A DNA stretch of 64,000 nucleotides from Nageia nagi (Eukaryota > Pinophyta): assembly GCA_050084985.1 (NCBI GenBank), contig JBITNC010000001.1:35402001-35466000 (forward strand), written 5' to 3'. Position numbers and translations under genes: made by a program. This document shows, one piece after another, positions 10,605 through 22,544 of the stretch (positions are counted from its first letter, which is position 1; every line of letters begins with the position of its first letter). The notes beneath the pieces were generated by a model that worked only from the letters and a program-made list of their open reading frames with translations, was not told the DNA's origin and made no database searches.

Positions 10605-11006
10605 TATTATGATGCTACAAATATGAAAAGGGAAATATTATAGAAATAAAATGAATATTGATTTGAAATAGGAAAATGAAAACTATCTATTAAAAATAAT
10701 AGAGCATTTACTAATAAATAGAACACAAAATACAATCAATAAGTAGATAAAGATAGGATTTTATTGAATAGTAATAGAATCATAGGTCACTTTGAGGGGG
10801 CTACCTTCTTATAGCTCTAGAGGTGAAAAATAATGTTCAAGATGGCTTTCTCCACACACTTTCATCTATTTATATCAAACTAACCCTAACCTTAATAGTA
10901 ATACAAAATCGAGCCCTACCATTACAATCATAATATTACAATATAGGTTGATAATTTAGTAAAATACTAATACTAACATAAAATGTTAGAATGTGGGATA
11001 CTAACA
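10605..11006 (-). repeat. Chromovirus 5' LTR
   Basis: Matches the left copy. It ends CTAACA at 11006, followed by the GTTTT duplication. The internal end reads TATTATGATGC instead of TGTTATGATGC, a single change. The element RNA would run leftward from here. Confidence 0.92.
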
Positions 11007-11058
11007 GTTTTAGATATGAACCTTGGTTTCTAGCTAGAAAAGGTTTAATTCTAAAACA

Positions 11059-13342
11059 TTGGAATAGAGGATTCAACCCTAATATAAAGAATCTAAACTT
11101 AATTCAAACTTACATTAGTATTCCAAATCTTCCAATGGTTTATTAGGATACAAGTTTGATTGCAAAAATTGCAAAAGGACTTCAAAAATTGATCTCAATA
11201 GAAAAATGAACCAAAGAACAAACCAAAATGATTGATGCATGACTTTGTGTTAATATTGATATCTTAAGGGATCTTAAAAAGTGAATTTTTCTTGATGAAG
11301 AAGATGGAGGTACATGGCTGTAGGAGGTAGTATATTTGAATATTCCTTTTCAATGTACTTACTATAAATAATTCAATCATTACACAAAGGACTATCTAGA
11401 AGTAAGGAAACAATATTAGATGAAGCTATGATAATAAAGAGAAAATAAATGTAGAAAATGGTTGGAAAATCATCCATAAGCATAAAAAGAAAGATCAAAT
11501 AACTTCCAAAATTTAATAGAAGAATCAAAAGGGAAAACAAGTTGTGATAGATTAATTTGGAAGTAAAACTAAATTGTAGGAAAGAAGTACAATTAGAATG
11601 CATAAATGCAATAAACATATAATAAAATGATCATAAAGAAACTTAGATGGAAATGGATGAAAATTTTGAGCAAAAGGTCTTGGAAAATTTACAACAAAAA
11701 AGAGAAACATGTCAGCAAAAAGATAGGCAACAAAATAATGGAGGTGGTAAGATATCAAAGATAAAAGAAGAGAGAATTAGGAAAAAGGATGAATAAGAAA
11801 TCATAAAAGAAAAATATGGACCAATTTTGGATAACAAAGACATTTAAAATAAAATGAAAGCTAAGACTTACCACCTCAAAGGGAAGATGGGGTATGCTTT
11901 ACAACTAGTGGGAAGAAACTAGTTTAGTGGTTGTCTACCATTGAGTTATGGTTGGGTAGCATTAGAAATAATATATAATGTAATGTAACAGGTCTTGGGA
12001 TCCTATCAAAACTCACTATTTTTTTATAATACATTTACCTTCTATAAAAACATGCTTTATTCTATATCTTCATGTGCATGCTTGAAATGATTACTCCCAT
12101 TATTTAATTGATATGTTTAATTATTATATATTTCAATTAATGCATAATGATATGTGGTTTGTTCTTAATACAATTATTGGACTCTAATACACCATATTTA
12201 TTGTATTATTAAAGGATGTAAACTTAAAAGATCAATAATTTGTTCAAAACCAATTATCTCTAGGAGAGATAGTATGGGGTGATTTTTACTTTATAACTTT
12301 TGAAATAAAATGAATAGATAAAATGATAGTATAGGATTATTTTTAATTCTTACATTTTTGATGTCACCTATTGGCATATTACCTTGATTCTTTACTTTAT
12401 ATTATTTATCAATACTTGTTCACTTTCAAGTCTTTTAAACTAAATCAATAGACTTAGTGTATTTTTGCAAGCCTTCATTTTGATGATGTCATTGCATTGG
12501 TGCTTAAAGTGCTCCAACCTACTAGTCTTCCATCCTCTCTACTGAACTTGGGGTAAATTAGGCAACTATATGCATGTTGATATCATCACCCAAAATCCTT
12601 TGTGTTCATCAATACTTATCTCTATCATTGCTATGATTTGTTTTCTTAGCAATTGAAATTAGTGAAATTTAGATCACCATTACACTCTTGCTTTCATTTG
12701 TTAGATTTATTTATTTTCACCATTTAATAAAGAATACATGCCATATAACATATCAAAAACCATTATTACAAACTGATCATTCTTCAACTATGCTTGACAA
12801 CCTTGGTAAACACTTGGTAGTAATATTCATACCTAGGATATTTATAATTATCTCAAGGATCTCAATCTCATCACCTGTTATTAAAGTAACATACCTACAA
12901 ATATAGCAATATTTATTTAAATGTTCACTTGTTTAACCTATTGTAAACTAATATTAACACCCAACCATGTCAATATTACTTCTTGGCAATACTTACTAAT
13001 TACTTGGCCACATCATATATCATATGGAAATACTTGGAAGCATTACTATCAAAGTACTTTCCATCCATCATTTCCACCTAGCATGGCATGACTGCATTTC
13101 TTCATTACCCAACATTATATTTCTTCACTACCAACACTCCATGACTACATTTCAATAACAAATACCATGTGCATAATCATATATACATTATTACATATTC
13201 AACTCAATCTCTAACTCAACATTGCGTATATAGATAGTAGCTACATATACACATTTGAAATTATAGTCATATTATATATTTGGAAATAATAATAATCTCT
13301 TTTTCTAATTATAATATCTTTGACAATAATGATAATATTATA
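11059..13342. other. Unassigned AT-rich DNA, no gene seen
   Basis: Flank of copia-1 followed by sequence I cannot assign. Short open stretches on the - strand (11373-11758) have the Phe/Leu/Ile-rich composition of chance ORFs in T-rich DNA and no recognisable motif. No paired repeats or LTR ends were recognised. Confidence 0.4.
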
Positions 13343-14760
13343 TGTCACCAATCTCCCCCATTAGTATTATTTTTAAAACTCTAGGCATGCACTTCTCCCA
13401 CTTTTTATCAATAATGAAAAAGGTGTAGGCTTGTTTCATAAGAGCACATAAGAACTTCAACCTCTCATCAAAAAATCTACCATGAGAATACCAATGGAAG
13501 TAATAGAGATATATAAGTTTCTATGAAATGCAAGCATGAACAACATTATGCAATCTTATCTTCCTATGTTCAATGATAATGGTAGATGTAAGTTTTCCTA
13601 TAGAATCACATATTGGACAACATCATTATAATCTTTGACAACATAATGAGTCTATAATGAGTAGCAAAACCCTCCATATTCAAGATAACTCCATCAGAAT
13701 CATCATGGATAACTTAAACATAAGGAATCATGAAATTAAAGTATATTATAATTGAAATGTATTATGTTCCATCATCAACAACTTGGTAACATTTAGCAAA
13801 AGATTATAAAAAATAGTAGTACCAAGTGATTGGTACCATTATCATCATATAGTAATGTATATAAGCATGATAACTACATCATGAAAACTCTTCTACTATA
13901 GTATTAAACACTAATTCTTTAAGAAAACTTCATTGTTAACTCTATTCCAACTCTCCTTGAGTCACACCATCCACATGGTTAGCACATAAGAGTAGAAAAC
14001 TAAAATAATAAGTAATTACTTTGCCTATGAATATGATTCTAATAAGCTTTATTTCATAATTCTATAGTAACATTACATACACATAACAACTTATAATACC
14101 ACAATACCAATGTAATACCAATTTGAATAATTGAAACTCCATGCTTTTACTCAATTCATTATCCTATCCATAAGTACTCTATGAAGAGTGCACTCTCCTC
14201 TCTTCATGCATATGAACCATGATTGAATGTACATTAACATTTCAAGTCATCATTATATAGTAGTAACACATCTAATGGAAGAAAATAATGATATCTTATC
14301 TTTTTTTCAATAAAAAAAACCTATACTCCATGAATAAATATAAACCATCCTTGTACACCATGTCAACTTCATTAAATAACATCAACTTTGTAATAACATC
14401 ATCTAGATATGAACTTCATTATGAAAGCTATAAATCAAAAGTATCAACCTTGTACATTATGAAACCTTATGTAACAAAAAAATATAGACTCTATCATTAC
14501 ATATTCAATGTACATATATATGGACATCACTTCTTTTACCATAAGCCCAATCAATAACAAAAAAGAATAACAACTTATAGTACTATCACTGATGGTACCA
14601 ACAACTATGACTACATCACTATGATCATCAACTTTCTCATAATAATACCAATGAGACAATAAAATTTTTTAGTTACATGTCCATGAACCTTACACATTTT
14701 ATCAATTTTATCCAGCATCAGTATTGTCATAGCAATAGAAATATAGACTCCATCATACAA

Positions 14761-15657
14761 GGGCAAGTCAATAAGATGGGTCCATTTGAAGTGGACATTT
14801 CATACTTACAAAAAATTGGCCTAAAATGAAATTTTACTACATAAAATGAATTTTTCATCTTTAAAAACTAAAATTTTATTTTTGGCTTAGGTCCCTAAAC
14901 CAAAGTTAAAATTTATGTTTTTAAAGACTAAAATTTCAGTATTTGAATTTAGGTACAATTTTAGGCTTGGGAAAGGCTTGGTGGGCCAATTCTTAGCCTT
15001 GGACCTACAACTTCTTATTCATGGCAATGAGAGTGACAAATCATGACTTATGATGGAGTTTTTTGAGGAGTTTTTTCATGAAATTAAAACCCATATATAT
15101 ATGTATATAATACAATTTTATTATATTTTTAAATTAATATTCAATAAAACTGATCCTTAGACTTGAAAAATTAGATTCTATTACTTTTTTAATAACTTTT
15201 TTTTTGGAGGAATTATAAAAAAAAAATTATATGTGCATAATCTATAGAAAATTCTCTATTAAATAAAAAAATTGGAAAAGGATAAGTTTATGTCAAATTA
15301 TGCATGCCGTAGATTGGTACTTTTTGAAACAATAATTAGGGATGGTAAAAAATTAATAAAAAAAAATATTGATGAAAACATATCCTACAAAATATTTAGC
15401 ATGTTAGGTATCTTTTCCTATAAGGATTTTAAAAAATATTATATTATTATATGGTCATAAAATAGTACATTTCAAATAGTGGATTTTAGAAGTGCCTATT
15501 ATAAATAAATTTTTATCAACTAGGTATTAGAATAAATTACATATTTAAAAACTACAGTCCAAGAACTATATTTTCACCCTATTGACCAAACTTGAAAATC
15601 AAGGAAAACATGCCCACTTTTTAGCCATTTCATGGACCCATCTTCTTTGACTTACCC
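14761..15657. mobile_element. Non-autonomous DNA transposon with terminal inverted repeats (about 0.9 kb)
   Basis: The left end GGGCAAGTCAATAAGATGGG (14761 on) matches the complement of the right end, which reads GGGTAAGTCAAAGAAGATGG inward from 15657. Both continue with GTCCAT, and weaker similarity (AAGTGGACATTT versus AAGTGGGCATGTTT) extends the arms to about 50 bp. The interior is AT-rich and non-coding; the small ORF at 15272-15460 looks like chance. No clear target duplication is visible, so the superfamily is open. Ends starting GGG suggest, but do not show, a PIF/Harbinger relation. Confidence 0.7.
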
Positions 15658-15989
15658 ACCAATTTCAATGAATCAACACATACAAATATAGCTTTACTAC
15701 AACATAATTTAGCATCATAGTGTATATGCAATTAGATAGTACTAACATGTAACATAATAGTAGTAGTTACATTTCTTGGTAACACCAACAACCACTTATG
15801 AATTCACTTACCAATAATATAGTATCCTTGGTGTATAACTTAATATCAATTTTGTAGTATCTTTACTATCCTTATACATGAGTAGCAATTTAACAATTAC
15901 AATAACACTTAGCATTTATTTATATGGCATCATGCAATTGCATCACACTTCCTCATAAAGTATCTACCAACCTTACTTCATTCTCACAA

Positions 15990-17960
15990 TACTTAGTAAC
16001 TAATATAGAACCATTATACACATGTAGGATCTTTAATATTTCTATACATAACTCCTCCTAAGGATGTGCTACCATTGATGCTTTCAATGGTGTGGAAGTA
16101 TGACCACTCTTAAATTATACTACCCTTGTCTAGATTTACTCAATTGGCCAATGAGATAGGTCTCCTCTATTATTTTCTTTCTCCAAACCTTCTTGTGCTT
16201 GGGTTCATATCCATCATTAGTCTTCCCTTTTCTAGCATTTTGGACATTTCTCTTTGGAGTTTTTCTCTTGTTCATTCTTGATATAAGGTTGTTCTTCATT
16301 ATTTGATGTGCATGATGGTTTATTACATGTCTTTGTTGGATTCCTTTTGGCTTATGAAATCTACTATCCTACCACCTATAAGATGCAAAGGGATTTGTAC
16401 AAAATCTTGCCATATGCCCATAAGCATTACAATTAAAACATTGTACATCATATTGAATTTGAGGGGCATATAAATTTCTACTAATATGAGTCTTTATTCT
16501 AGTATTTTTTATGCAATTAACTACTCTATGACCATGTCAATTACATCCAAAGCATCTAACATTGGCATCTAGCATAGAACTAAATGAGATGTATTTTATA
16601 GAGTTTCTATACATGACATTTGATCTACATATTATTGCCTTATCACCATATTTATTACATTTTAAGCAATAACTAAAAAATATATTATCATAAATAGGAT
16701 AATATGCATGAAATCTTTTTTGCTAATTCTAGCTTGTTATAGGTCTTCTTTATTATCTTCTTTAATCTTGTGTCCAACTTGATTGTTAGTGTTGATTTGT
16801 TGCTCCTTGATATCTTCTTTGATTTGTTTATCCTTGATATATTTTTTTATATGTTGCTCCTTGATACCTTCTCCTCTCATTATCTAGTCTTCTATGCTTC
16901 AACTAATTATTTACCTTTTTATGCTCTTCTTCCTTTTATTTTATAGGTAGATTTGATGATTCATATTCATGATCCTTTTGCCTTGTTCCTACAACATTAG
17001 AGTTCTTTATAGTTTTTGAGGATGAGGGTTGACTTGTATCATATCTAAAATCAAATATTATCTTGGGGTCTCTTTGTTATCTTAGCATATCATCCAACAA
17101 CTCATAACTCTTCTCAAACTTTAGGCTAGTAGTTATCTTTAGATTGGGCACTTCCAATTATTTCCTTAATGAAATAATTTCCACTTCTAGTTTGTAACAA
17201 GAAATATCTTTCTTATTAGTCTTCAATTTTAGGACTTCTTCAAGTTTTTTAGCTTCTTCCACTTGAATCTTTAGATATTTACTAACTTTATTTGTTATCT
17301 CTTCATGCATATTGCATTATTCCATATATGATCTTAAGGTTTTCTCCATCACTTGGGTTCCTTTAAATTTCTTCCTTAGTTCAGCAACCTTTTCTACAAA
17401 ATTAGCATCTATTTGAGCATTATCATTTAACTATGATCTTAGAGCTTCTTCTATCTTCTTGGCTACCTCAAGATGTAGGCATAAATATTTAACTATTATT
17501 ATATGTTCTTCAAGTTATTTTTTAACATTATCATTAACTTAAATTGCTCTCAATTCTTCTTCAATATTCTTAGCTATCTCAACTTATAAGCATAAATATT
17601 TAACTATTCTTTTAAATTGTTCAAGCTATGATTTAACATTATCATTAACTTCTTGGATATTCTTTTGTTTCTCCTCCTTTCATTATCTAAGTCTTATAGG
17701 GAAGCTATGAGCTTGAATTAAAAATCAACTATTACTTCTATCTCTTTTCCTTCAAATTCTTTTGAGATTTCATATTTTCTATCTTTCTCTTCTAAAGTGG
17801 ACATATCACTTGAATCTCTTTTAATTTGTGTATCTTCTTTTAGTAACTCCTAATACTTCTTTTATAAAATATTTGAGTTGTACCTTATCTAACTGATAGG
17901 ATTTTTTTATCCTTTCCTTTTTCCCATTAGGTGCTAGTCCAAGATCCTGTCAAGATGATT
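15990..17960 (-). pseudogene. gag: Copia-2 Gag relic: coiled coil plus three CCHC knuckles
   Basis: Read on the - strand from about 17960. A long Glu/Lys/Leu-rich stretch (about 17800-17150, blocks like VEEAKKLEEVLKLK) suggests coiled coil. Then FEKSYELLDDMLR and RDPKIIFDFRYDTSQ (about 17130-17030), a pattern I associate with Gag C-termini of plant copia elements. Three knuckle remnants follow: CLKCNKYGDKAIIC (near 16670-16630), CFGCN-HGH with a stop (near 16550) and CFNCNAYGHMARFC (near 16440-16400). A basic tail with KRKTPKRNVQNARKGKTND ends it. Stops and shifts are frequent, and no Pol follows. Confidence 0.65.
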
Positions 17961-17983
17961 AAGCTTTTATCTAATAAGATCTA

Positions 17984-17996
17984 GCTCTGAGATCAA
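17984..17996 (-). promoter_or_regulatory. Degenerate primer-binding site of copia-2
   Basis: On the - strand the sequence reads TTGATCTCAGAGC, close to TTGGTATCAGAGC (initiator Met tRNA type) with a changed centre. It sits one base from the LTR end at 17998 and just upstream of the Gag relic. Confidence 0.6.
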
Positions 17997-17997
17997 T

Positions 17998-18829
17998 TGT
18001 CAGTCACATAATGAAACTAAGGGGGGGGGGGTTGAATCAGTATACTATACTTTTAGCCTCAAATGTTCAACTTATAAAACTAATTCTATGGAAGATAAAA
18101 TCTAAAATAAAATAAATCAAGGAAAGCACATCAAGGGAGCATCACACAACATAATATATAATAAGGTTCATCAATATGGCTAGATCCTTGGATAAGATTG
18201 CTTGGATCATGGTCCAAATCTAGCACTTGTAAGGCATTGATTTTATAAAAATTTATCAACACTAACTAGAAGGAGCACTAACCCCTACTTTACTAACATC
18301 AATTGGAAGGAGTAACAACCCTTACTTTACTGGTACCAACCTCTACTTTATTAGCACCAATCACAAGGAGCACAAACTCTTATACTAAGCACCAACTTGG
18401 ACTTCAAATCTTAGTAATCAATTTGACATATAAATATGCCATCATTATTCACAAATCCCTTCCTAGTCTATAGCTCATCAAACATCACTTTTACCTACCT
18501 CCTTTTGAATCTTGCAATTAGTATTCATAACAAATACAATTTTATCTTTTCTAATCTTTTTCTATATATCATCATTGATATTTTTCTTATTAGTGCATTC
18601 TCTATCTTTACAACCTTGCTCCTCACACCTCCATTTACCATTTAAAGAACATCTTTATATTTTTTGTATTCCTTTTATTGATATTCTCTCATGCATTAGT
18701 ACCTACTATTCACATCAATTATTACTACATATGCCTCTTCAACAACTATAAATTCATGTAACTATCTCTATAAGAATACTTACTTTGGCATATTCATAAT
18801 TTAGTTATACAAAATATGCATTTTTAACT
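17998..18829 (-). repeat. Copia-2 5' LTR fragment
   Basis: Begins TGTCAGTCACATAATG on the + strand, next to the primer site. A run of 11 G (18021-18031) is followed by TTGAATCAGTATA, a combination I associate with the end of many plant copia LTRs. The fragment ends where gypsy-3 begins (18830). It contains imperfect repeats of AAGGAGYACTAACCC type (about 18270-18370). The rest should lie beyond the right edge of the window. Confidence 0.55.
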
Positions 18830-19596
18830 TGTTGACTAAGATGGGGTAATACATGTTCCCATGTATCAAATTCATAGTAGTAATTCTAAGGATGTGATTC
18901 TTATTTCTAAGAACCTTATATCTAAATAAGGACAACTCCTTTGATTGAACCAAATAAATACAAACTATAAAAGCAAATATTGCAAGGAAATAAATTTGCT
19001 AAATGAAAGTAAATCTAGATGCTACACTAATGAGTGCAAATAAGGAAATTAAATAAATTATGACCAACCTTGGCATTCATTAAAGTAGAATCTAAGCTAG
19101 TCAAAAAGTTTGATTTTATAGCCTCCAAATTAAGCATGACATTCCAAGTAATAATAAAACATAAAAGCTTTACCAATACAGATTAACTACTAATTATTTC
19201 TCACAATCCATGAGGTGCAAATAAATAGATAACAAAATAATTTTAGAATAGTGAAATATAAATCATAGTTAAGAGACCAATAAGTATGTTATATTCTATT
19301 ATCATCTAGCACAAGTACAAAATAGGGGCAATATCTAATGTATTTGACCCCATTCTTCTTTACAACACCACTACTTATAGTTTTCCTACTAAGGAATCTA
19401 CTCTAACAAACTTGTAACAAACTCAAAAATATAAAAATACCTATAACTAACTTCATATCATAATTTGTTTTGATATGGTTTACAATTTGGATCTAAATAT
19501 TTAACTTCCTAAAGCTATCTCCTACATATTTGGATGCCTTTGATGTATCCAAAACTCAAAACCTGGATTTGGTAGTTGAGATTGCCTTCTTGAAAG
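18830..19596 (-). repeat. Gypsy-3 3' LTR (at least this part)
   Basis: Starts TGTTGACTAAGATGG and shares many blocks with 47346-48107, for example GTAATTCTAAGGATGTGATT and TTTTCCTACTAAGGAATCTA. The LTR probably runs on to the right. Its inner end is not resolved because the partner copy is truncated by gypsy-2; nothing else was recognised in 19597-20230. Confidence 0.8.
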
Positions 19597-20239
19597 ATAG
19601 AAAAGAATACTTCATTAAACTTCTAGCACTATCTCTAGGTGCTTACTCTTGAAAAGACCCATCAAAACCAAATTCTTGAAAAAAAGGCTCATTATGGTAG
19701 AGTTATCCATTTATGCTTGATTCTATGTGGTTGAGACCTTAATCTTCAAAAATGGAAATGCAATATGTAATACATCTAAAACTCTCTCCCAATCCATGTA
19801 TGGGTCACATGTGATGGGAGCTTGGATTGATGAAGGTACATGAAGAGTTCCTCTAGAGTTCTGGCCAAATACTATCCTCTTTCATTTTCCATAAGTTTTT
19901 CAAAATTGAATACTTTATATGACATAAGGAAAAAGTTTAGGATGCCTTTATTCTGACTCCATCAAACTTCTAACAATATCTATGCCTCACAAAAGTGTTA
20001 AACTTTTGTTAAAATCAAATGCTTTAAAAATTCCCAATAGACAACTAAGTACTTTGTTTTTTTGATCCTATTATACTTTTGGTGGATTATATATGTGCCA
20101 AAACTATCAAACTTTTACCAAAATCAAACTTCAATATGTTTACTTAAAATTGGCTATTTATGATTGTCCCAATAGCAATATGGCTACAAAAAAGAGTATA
20201 CCCATATAGATCATTCTTATTTCTATGGAAAAAATATGT

Positions 20240-20660
20240 ATGAATGTATATTTTAGTGACTTGTTAGAGGATTTATGCCACCAAATCTTAAAGCCTTGCT
20301 TGAAATACTAAAACTATATACAAAATAATACCTTCTGATACCCCATCCTTAGGTGTGTCCTTTGGAAAAATTGGTAAAGCAATGGCCCACTCTTTATTAC
20401 ATGGTATGCCTATTTCTTGGATGATTATGGCTAAGGAAAAAAATTGATTAATAAGCTTTAGGCTAATGTTGTATTTTATCTTTGTGAATTCAGCTTTCCA
20501 CTTCTCTATCTTCATCATTTCTTGGGCAAATTTAGAGAACTTATCTTCATCATCCCAATATCCAAAATATTCATCAGACTTTTATGTTTCCTCATAAAAT
20601 ACCTTCATTTTGTCCAAAGGACATACACTTTTGTCTCCTTTGTACATAGAAGGCATCTTT
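20240..20660 (-). pseudogene. Unknown ORF fragment, possibly the end of the gypsy-3 extra ORF
   Basis: On the - strand a coding-like stretch starts MPSMYKGDKSVCPLDKMK near 20656. It continues through a stop into an open frame (20518-20288) with MMKIEKWKAEFTKIKYN and LPIFPKDTPKDGVSEG. Mixed charge and hydrophobic residues with few low-complexity runs make it look like real protein, unlike most short ORFs nearby. Its place between the gypsy-3 3' LTR and the gypsy-1 insertion suggests it belongs to the extra ORF of gypsy-3, but continuity with the part beyond gypsy-1 is not shown. I do not recognise a family. Confidence 0.45.
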
Positions 20661-21411
20661 TTTTTTTTTTCTTTTAATTTCAAATAAAAGTGACCCCTTT
20701 TAGGATCACTCAAATATGAACATATACTAGTGAGTGCAGGGTATACTAGATCCTATGAGCACAAACTATAATAAAATGTTGGATCAAAACTATTAAATAT
20801 GCTCTTTCAAGCCATCCTTTCAAAAATAATAAGCTCAAATAAATACAACATAACTAGCTCAATTTGGTGTTAATAAACATTAGGTTATACTTGATAATGT
20901 CATTTTCTAGATGATGATACTTGGTTTAACTTACCAAATCAAAACCTACCAAAACTATATTCATTATGAAAATATAGTGACCTTAGACATTTCTAAAATG
21001 AGGAGGTATTTTATAATTAAAATATGGGGACCCTAGACATTTTACAACCTAAAAACATAAAAGAAAAAATTTGAAATTCTTTCTCGATCATGAGATGAAA
21101 TAAGCCTATTATAGAAATAGAAAATGAAAAGAAGTTCAAGATGCATGATGGGTATGTATTTATTCTAATAGGAGGAATAATGCTTGCAATGACTAATTCT
21201 TAGCTTGCCTCAAGGATAATGATCCCCAATTCCTCTTCTCAAATGCTTATGAAAGATTACTAGATGTAAAAGCCCCTAAATTCATCACATTTAAGGCTTA
21301 GGGATTAACAAATTCAAAGCTCAATGTTTGCACTAGTTACTAGCCTTAAAATGGAGATGTGAACTTGCTTAAATAGATTTTTGTGATATGTAAAATCTTG
21401 AAATCAAAATC

Positions 21412-21795
21412 TATTATGAACAAAGTTCCCAAAATAGTATAAAATCATGAGAGAAAGAGCTCAATGCCTTGAATAAGAGATAAAATCTATAATAAGTCAC
21501 TTCGAGGGGGCAACCTCCTTTACATCACAATCTATAATAAGCCACTTTGAGGGGGCAACCTCCTTTACATCACATCAACTACACAACAATAGATAATACA
21601 AATGATAATACCTCCTTAGTATATATAGGAGTCCAAAGGGTGCCACTACAATGAAAGGACACTATCTGACATAACAATAATAATGTCTAAAATACATAAC
21701 AATAATAATGTAAGGGAATAACAATAACCATAGTGGCTTCTATGGGACACATAATAATAATATATGGGCTACATGAGTAGTATAGGGACCTAACA
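21412..21795 (-). repeat. LTR of the miniature element (left copy)
   Basis: Begins TATTATGAACAAAG (family form TGTTATGA) and ends GGACCTAACA. It contains a 45-bp direct duplication around CACTTYGAGGGGGCAACCTC (about 21498-21588). Confidence 0.9.
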
Positions 21796-22544
21796 TGCCC
21801 CTCTCAAAAAAAATGTTGTCCTCAATGTTTGAGTAGTTTTGGATGCTTCTATAGAAAATTCTCATCTTACCATGTGGAATCTTTAGCTATTGTCATATTT
21901 TTACTTTCAACCTTCCTTGCCATCCTAAAAGCCATCTCTAAGGATGTTGGTTCAAATATATTTGGAGACTGTTCTATTGTCCAACCTTCCAACTGATGTA
22001 AATATGAAATTTTGGCTCTTTAGAGTTTGAAATTTCTACCTATGGTAGCATTAGATGTCTTATTTTCAATGCCATAGATTTTGTCAAATTTTGATATTCC
22101 AAGAGGAAATGGCTACAAATTTCCCAAAATGTACTGATTTTTGGATTTTTTAGAAGAGCAAACTTGTATGAAGTGCCATGTGTCACTTATTTATTCACAA
22201 ACCTTAAAAATTGTAACATATAAACTTCATTCTATACCCTAACCAATATAATAGGTTTAACCTATTTTGGAGTTGTAAAAATTCAGATATACACTTTTTA
22301 GCTAGAACACCTATTTTAGACCTACTTTTGAGACTAGTCACAAACCCTAACTTACCTTGAGTGTAAATTGCAACATATAGCAAATTAGGAGCTAAAATTT
22401 GAAACTAAAAATGGTTCGCTATGTTTTATAAAAACTCAATAAATTTCAGAATCTAAAACTTTGCAAAAGCAAATTGGTAATGAAAATGCCATGATGACTA
22501 GTTTTGAGCAATGAAACCCTAGAATCATTTGCTCTGGTACCAAA

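Larger units (their letters stand above)
5021..11006 (-). mobile_element. Ty3/gypsy chromovirus, complete but decayed, nested in the copia-1 LTR
   Basis: Two direct repeats of about 400 bp (5021-5416 and 10605-11006) flank an internal region that reads right to left as Gag, protease, reverse transcriptase, RNase H, integrase and a chromodomain-like tail. That is the Ty3/gypsy chromovirus order. Direct duplications GTTTT at 5016-5020 and 11007-11011 mark the insertion into the copia-1 LTR. Primer site and polypurine tract are both visible. Every domain is broken by stops and frameshifts, far more than in copia-1, although the nested element must be the younger insertion. Confidence 0.92.
1..11058 (+). 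mobile_element. Ty1/copia LTR retrotransposon (copia-1), interrupted by a nested chromovirus
   Basis: Domain order Gag, zinc knuckle, protease, integrase, reverse transcriptase, RNase H is the Ty1/copia (Pseudoviridae) order. The entire polyprotein, 530-4735, stays in one reading frame for 4.2 kb. It is broken only by stops at 689-691, 1334-1336, 1907-1909, 3572-3574 and 4169-4171, with no frameshift seen. A polypurine tract precedes a 3' LTR that starts TGTTGG at 4699. That LTR is split by a chromovirus at 5021-11006 and resumes at 11012. The 5' LTR is outside the window. The LTR end near 11058 is a guess from a terminal CA. The element cannot encode functional protein as it stands. Confidence 0.9.
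13343..18829 (-). mobile_element. Copia-like non-autonomous relic (copia-2), boundaries partly inferred
   Basis: Evidence for a - strand element: a Gag with several CCHC knuckles at about 15990-17960, a primer-site-like sequence at 17984-17996, and an LTR end beginning TGTCAGTCAC at 17998 with the G-rich word common in plant copia LTRs. Downstream, near 13340-13350, the - strand carries a purine tract AATGGGGGAGATTGG that could precede the 3' LTR. Between 13400 and 15950 no protease, integrase or RT can be read, so the element seems to have had Gag only. The 5' LTR is cut at 18829 by gypsy-3. The left limit is a hypothesis. Confidence 0.45.

Noticed and set aside
11373-11758. Two open frames on the - strand
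   Set aside because: Phe/Leu-rich products of T-rich DNA with no start context, motif or partner; treated as chance.
20659-20676. T-run as a polyadenylation tail of a LINE on the - strand
   Set aside because: It precedes coding-like text rather than following it on the - strand, and no LINE endonuclease or RT lies nearby.
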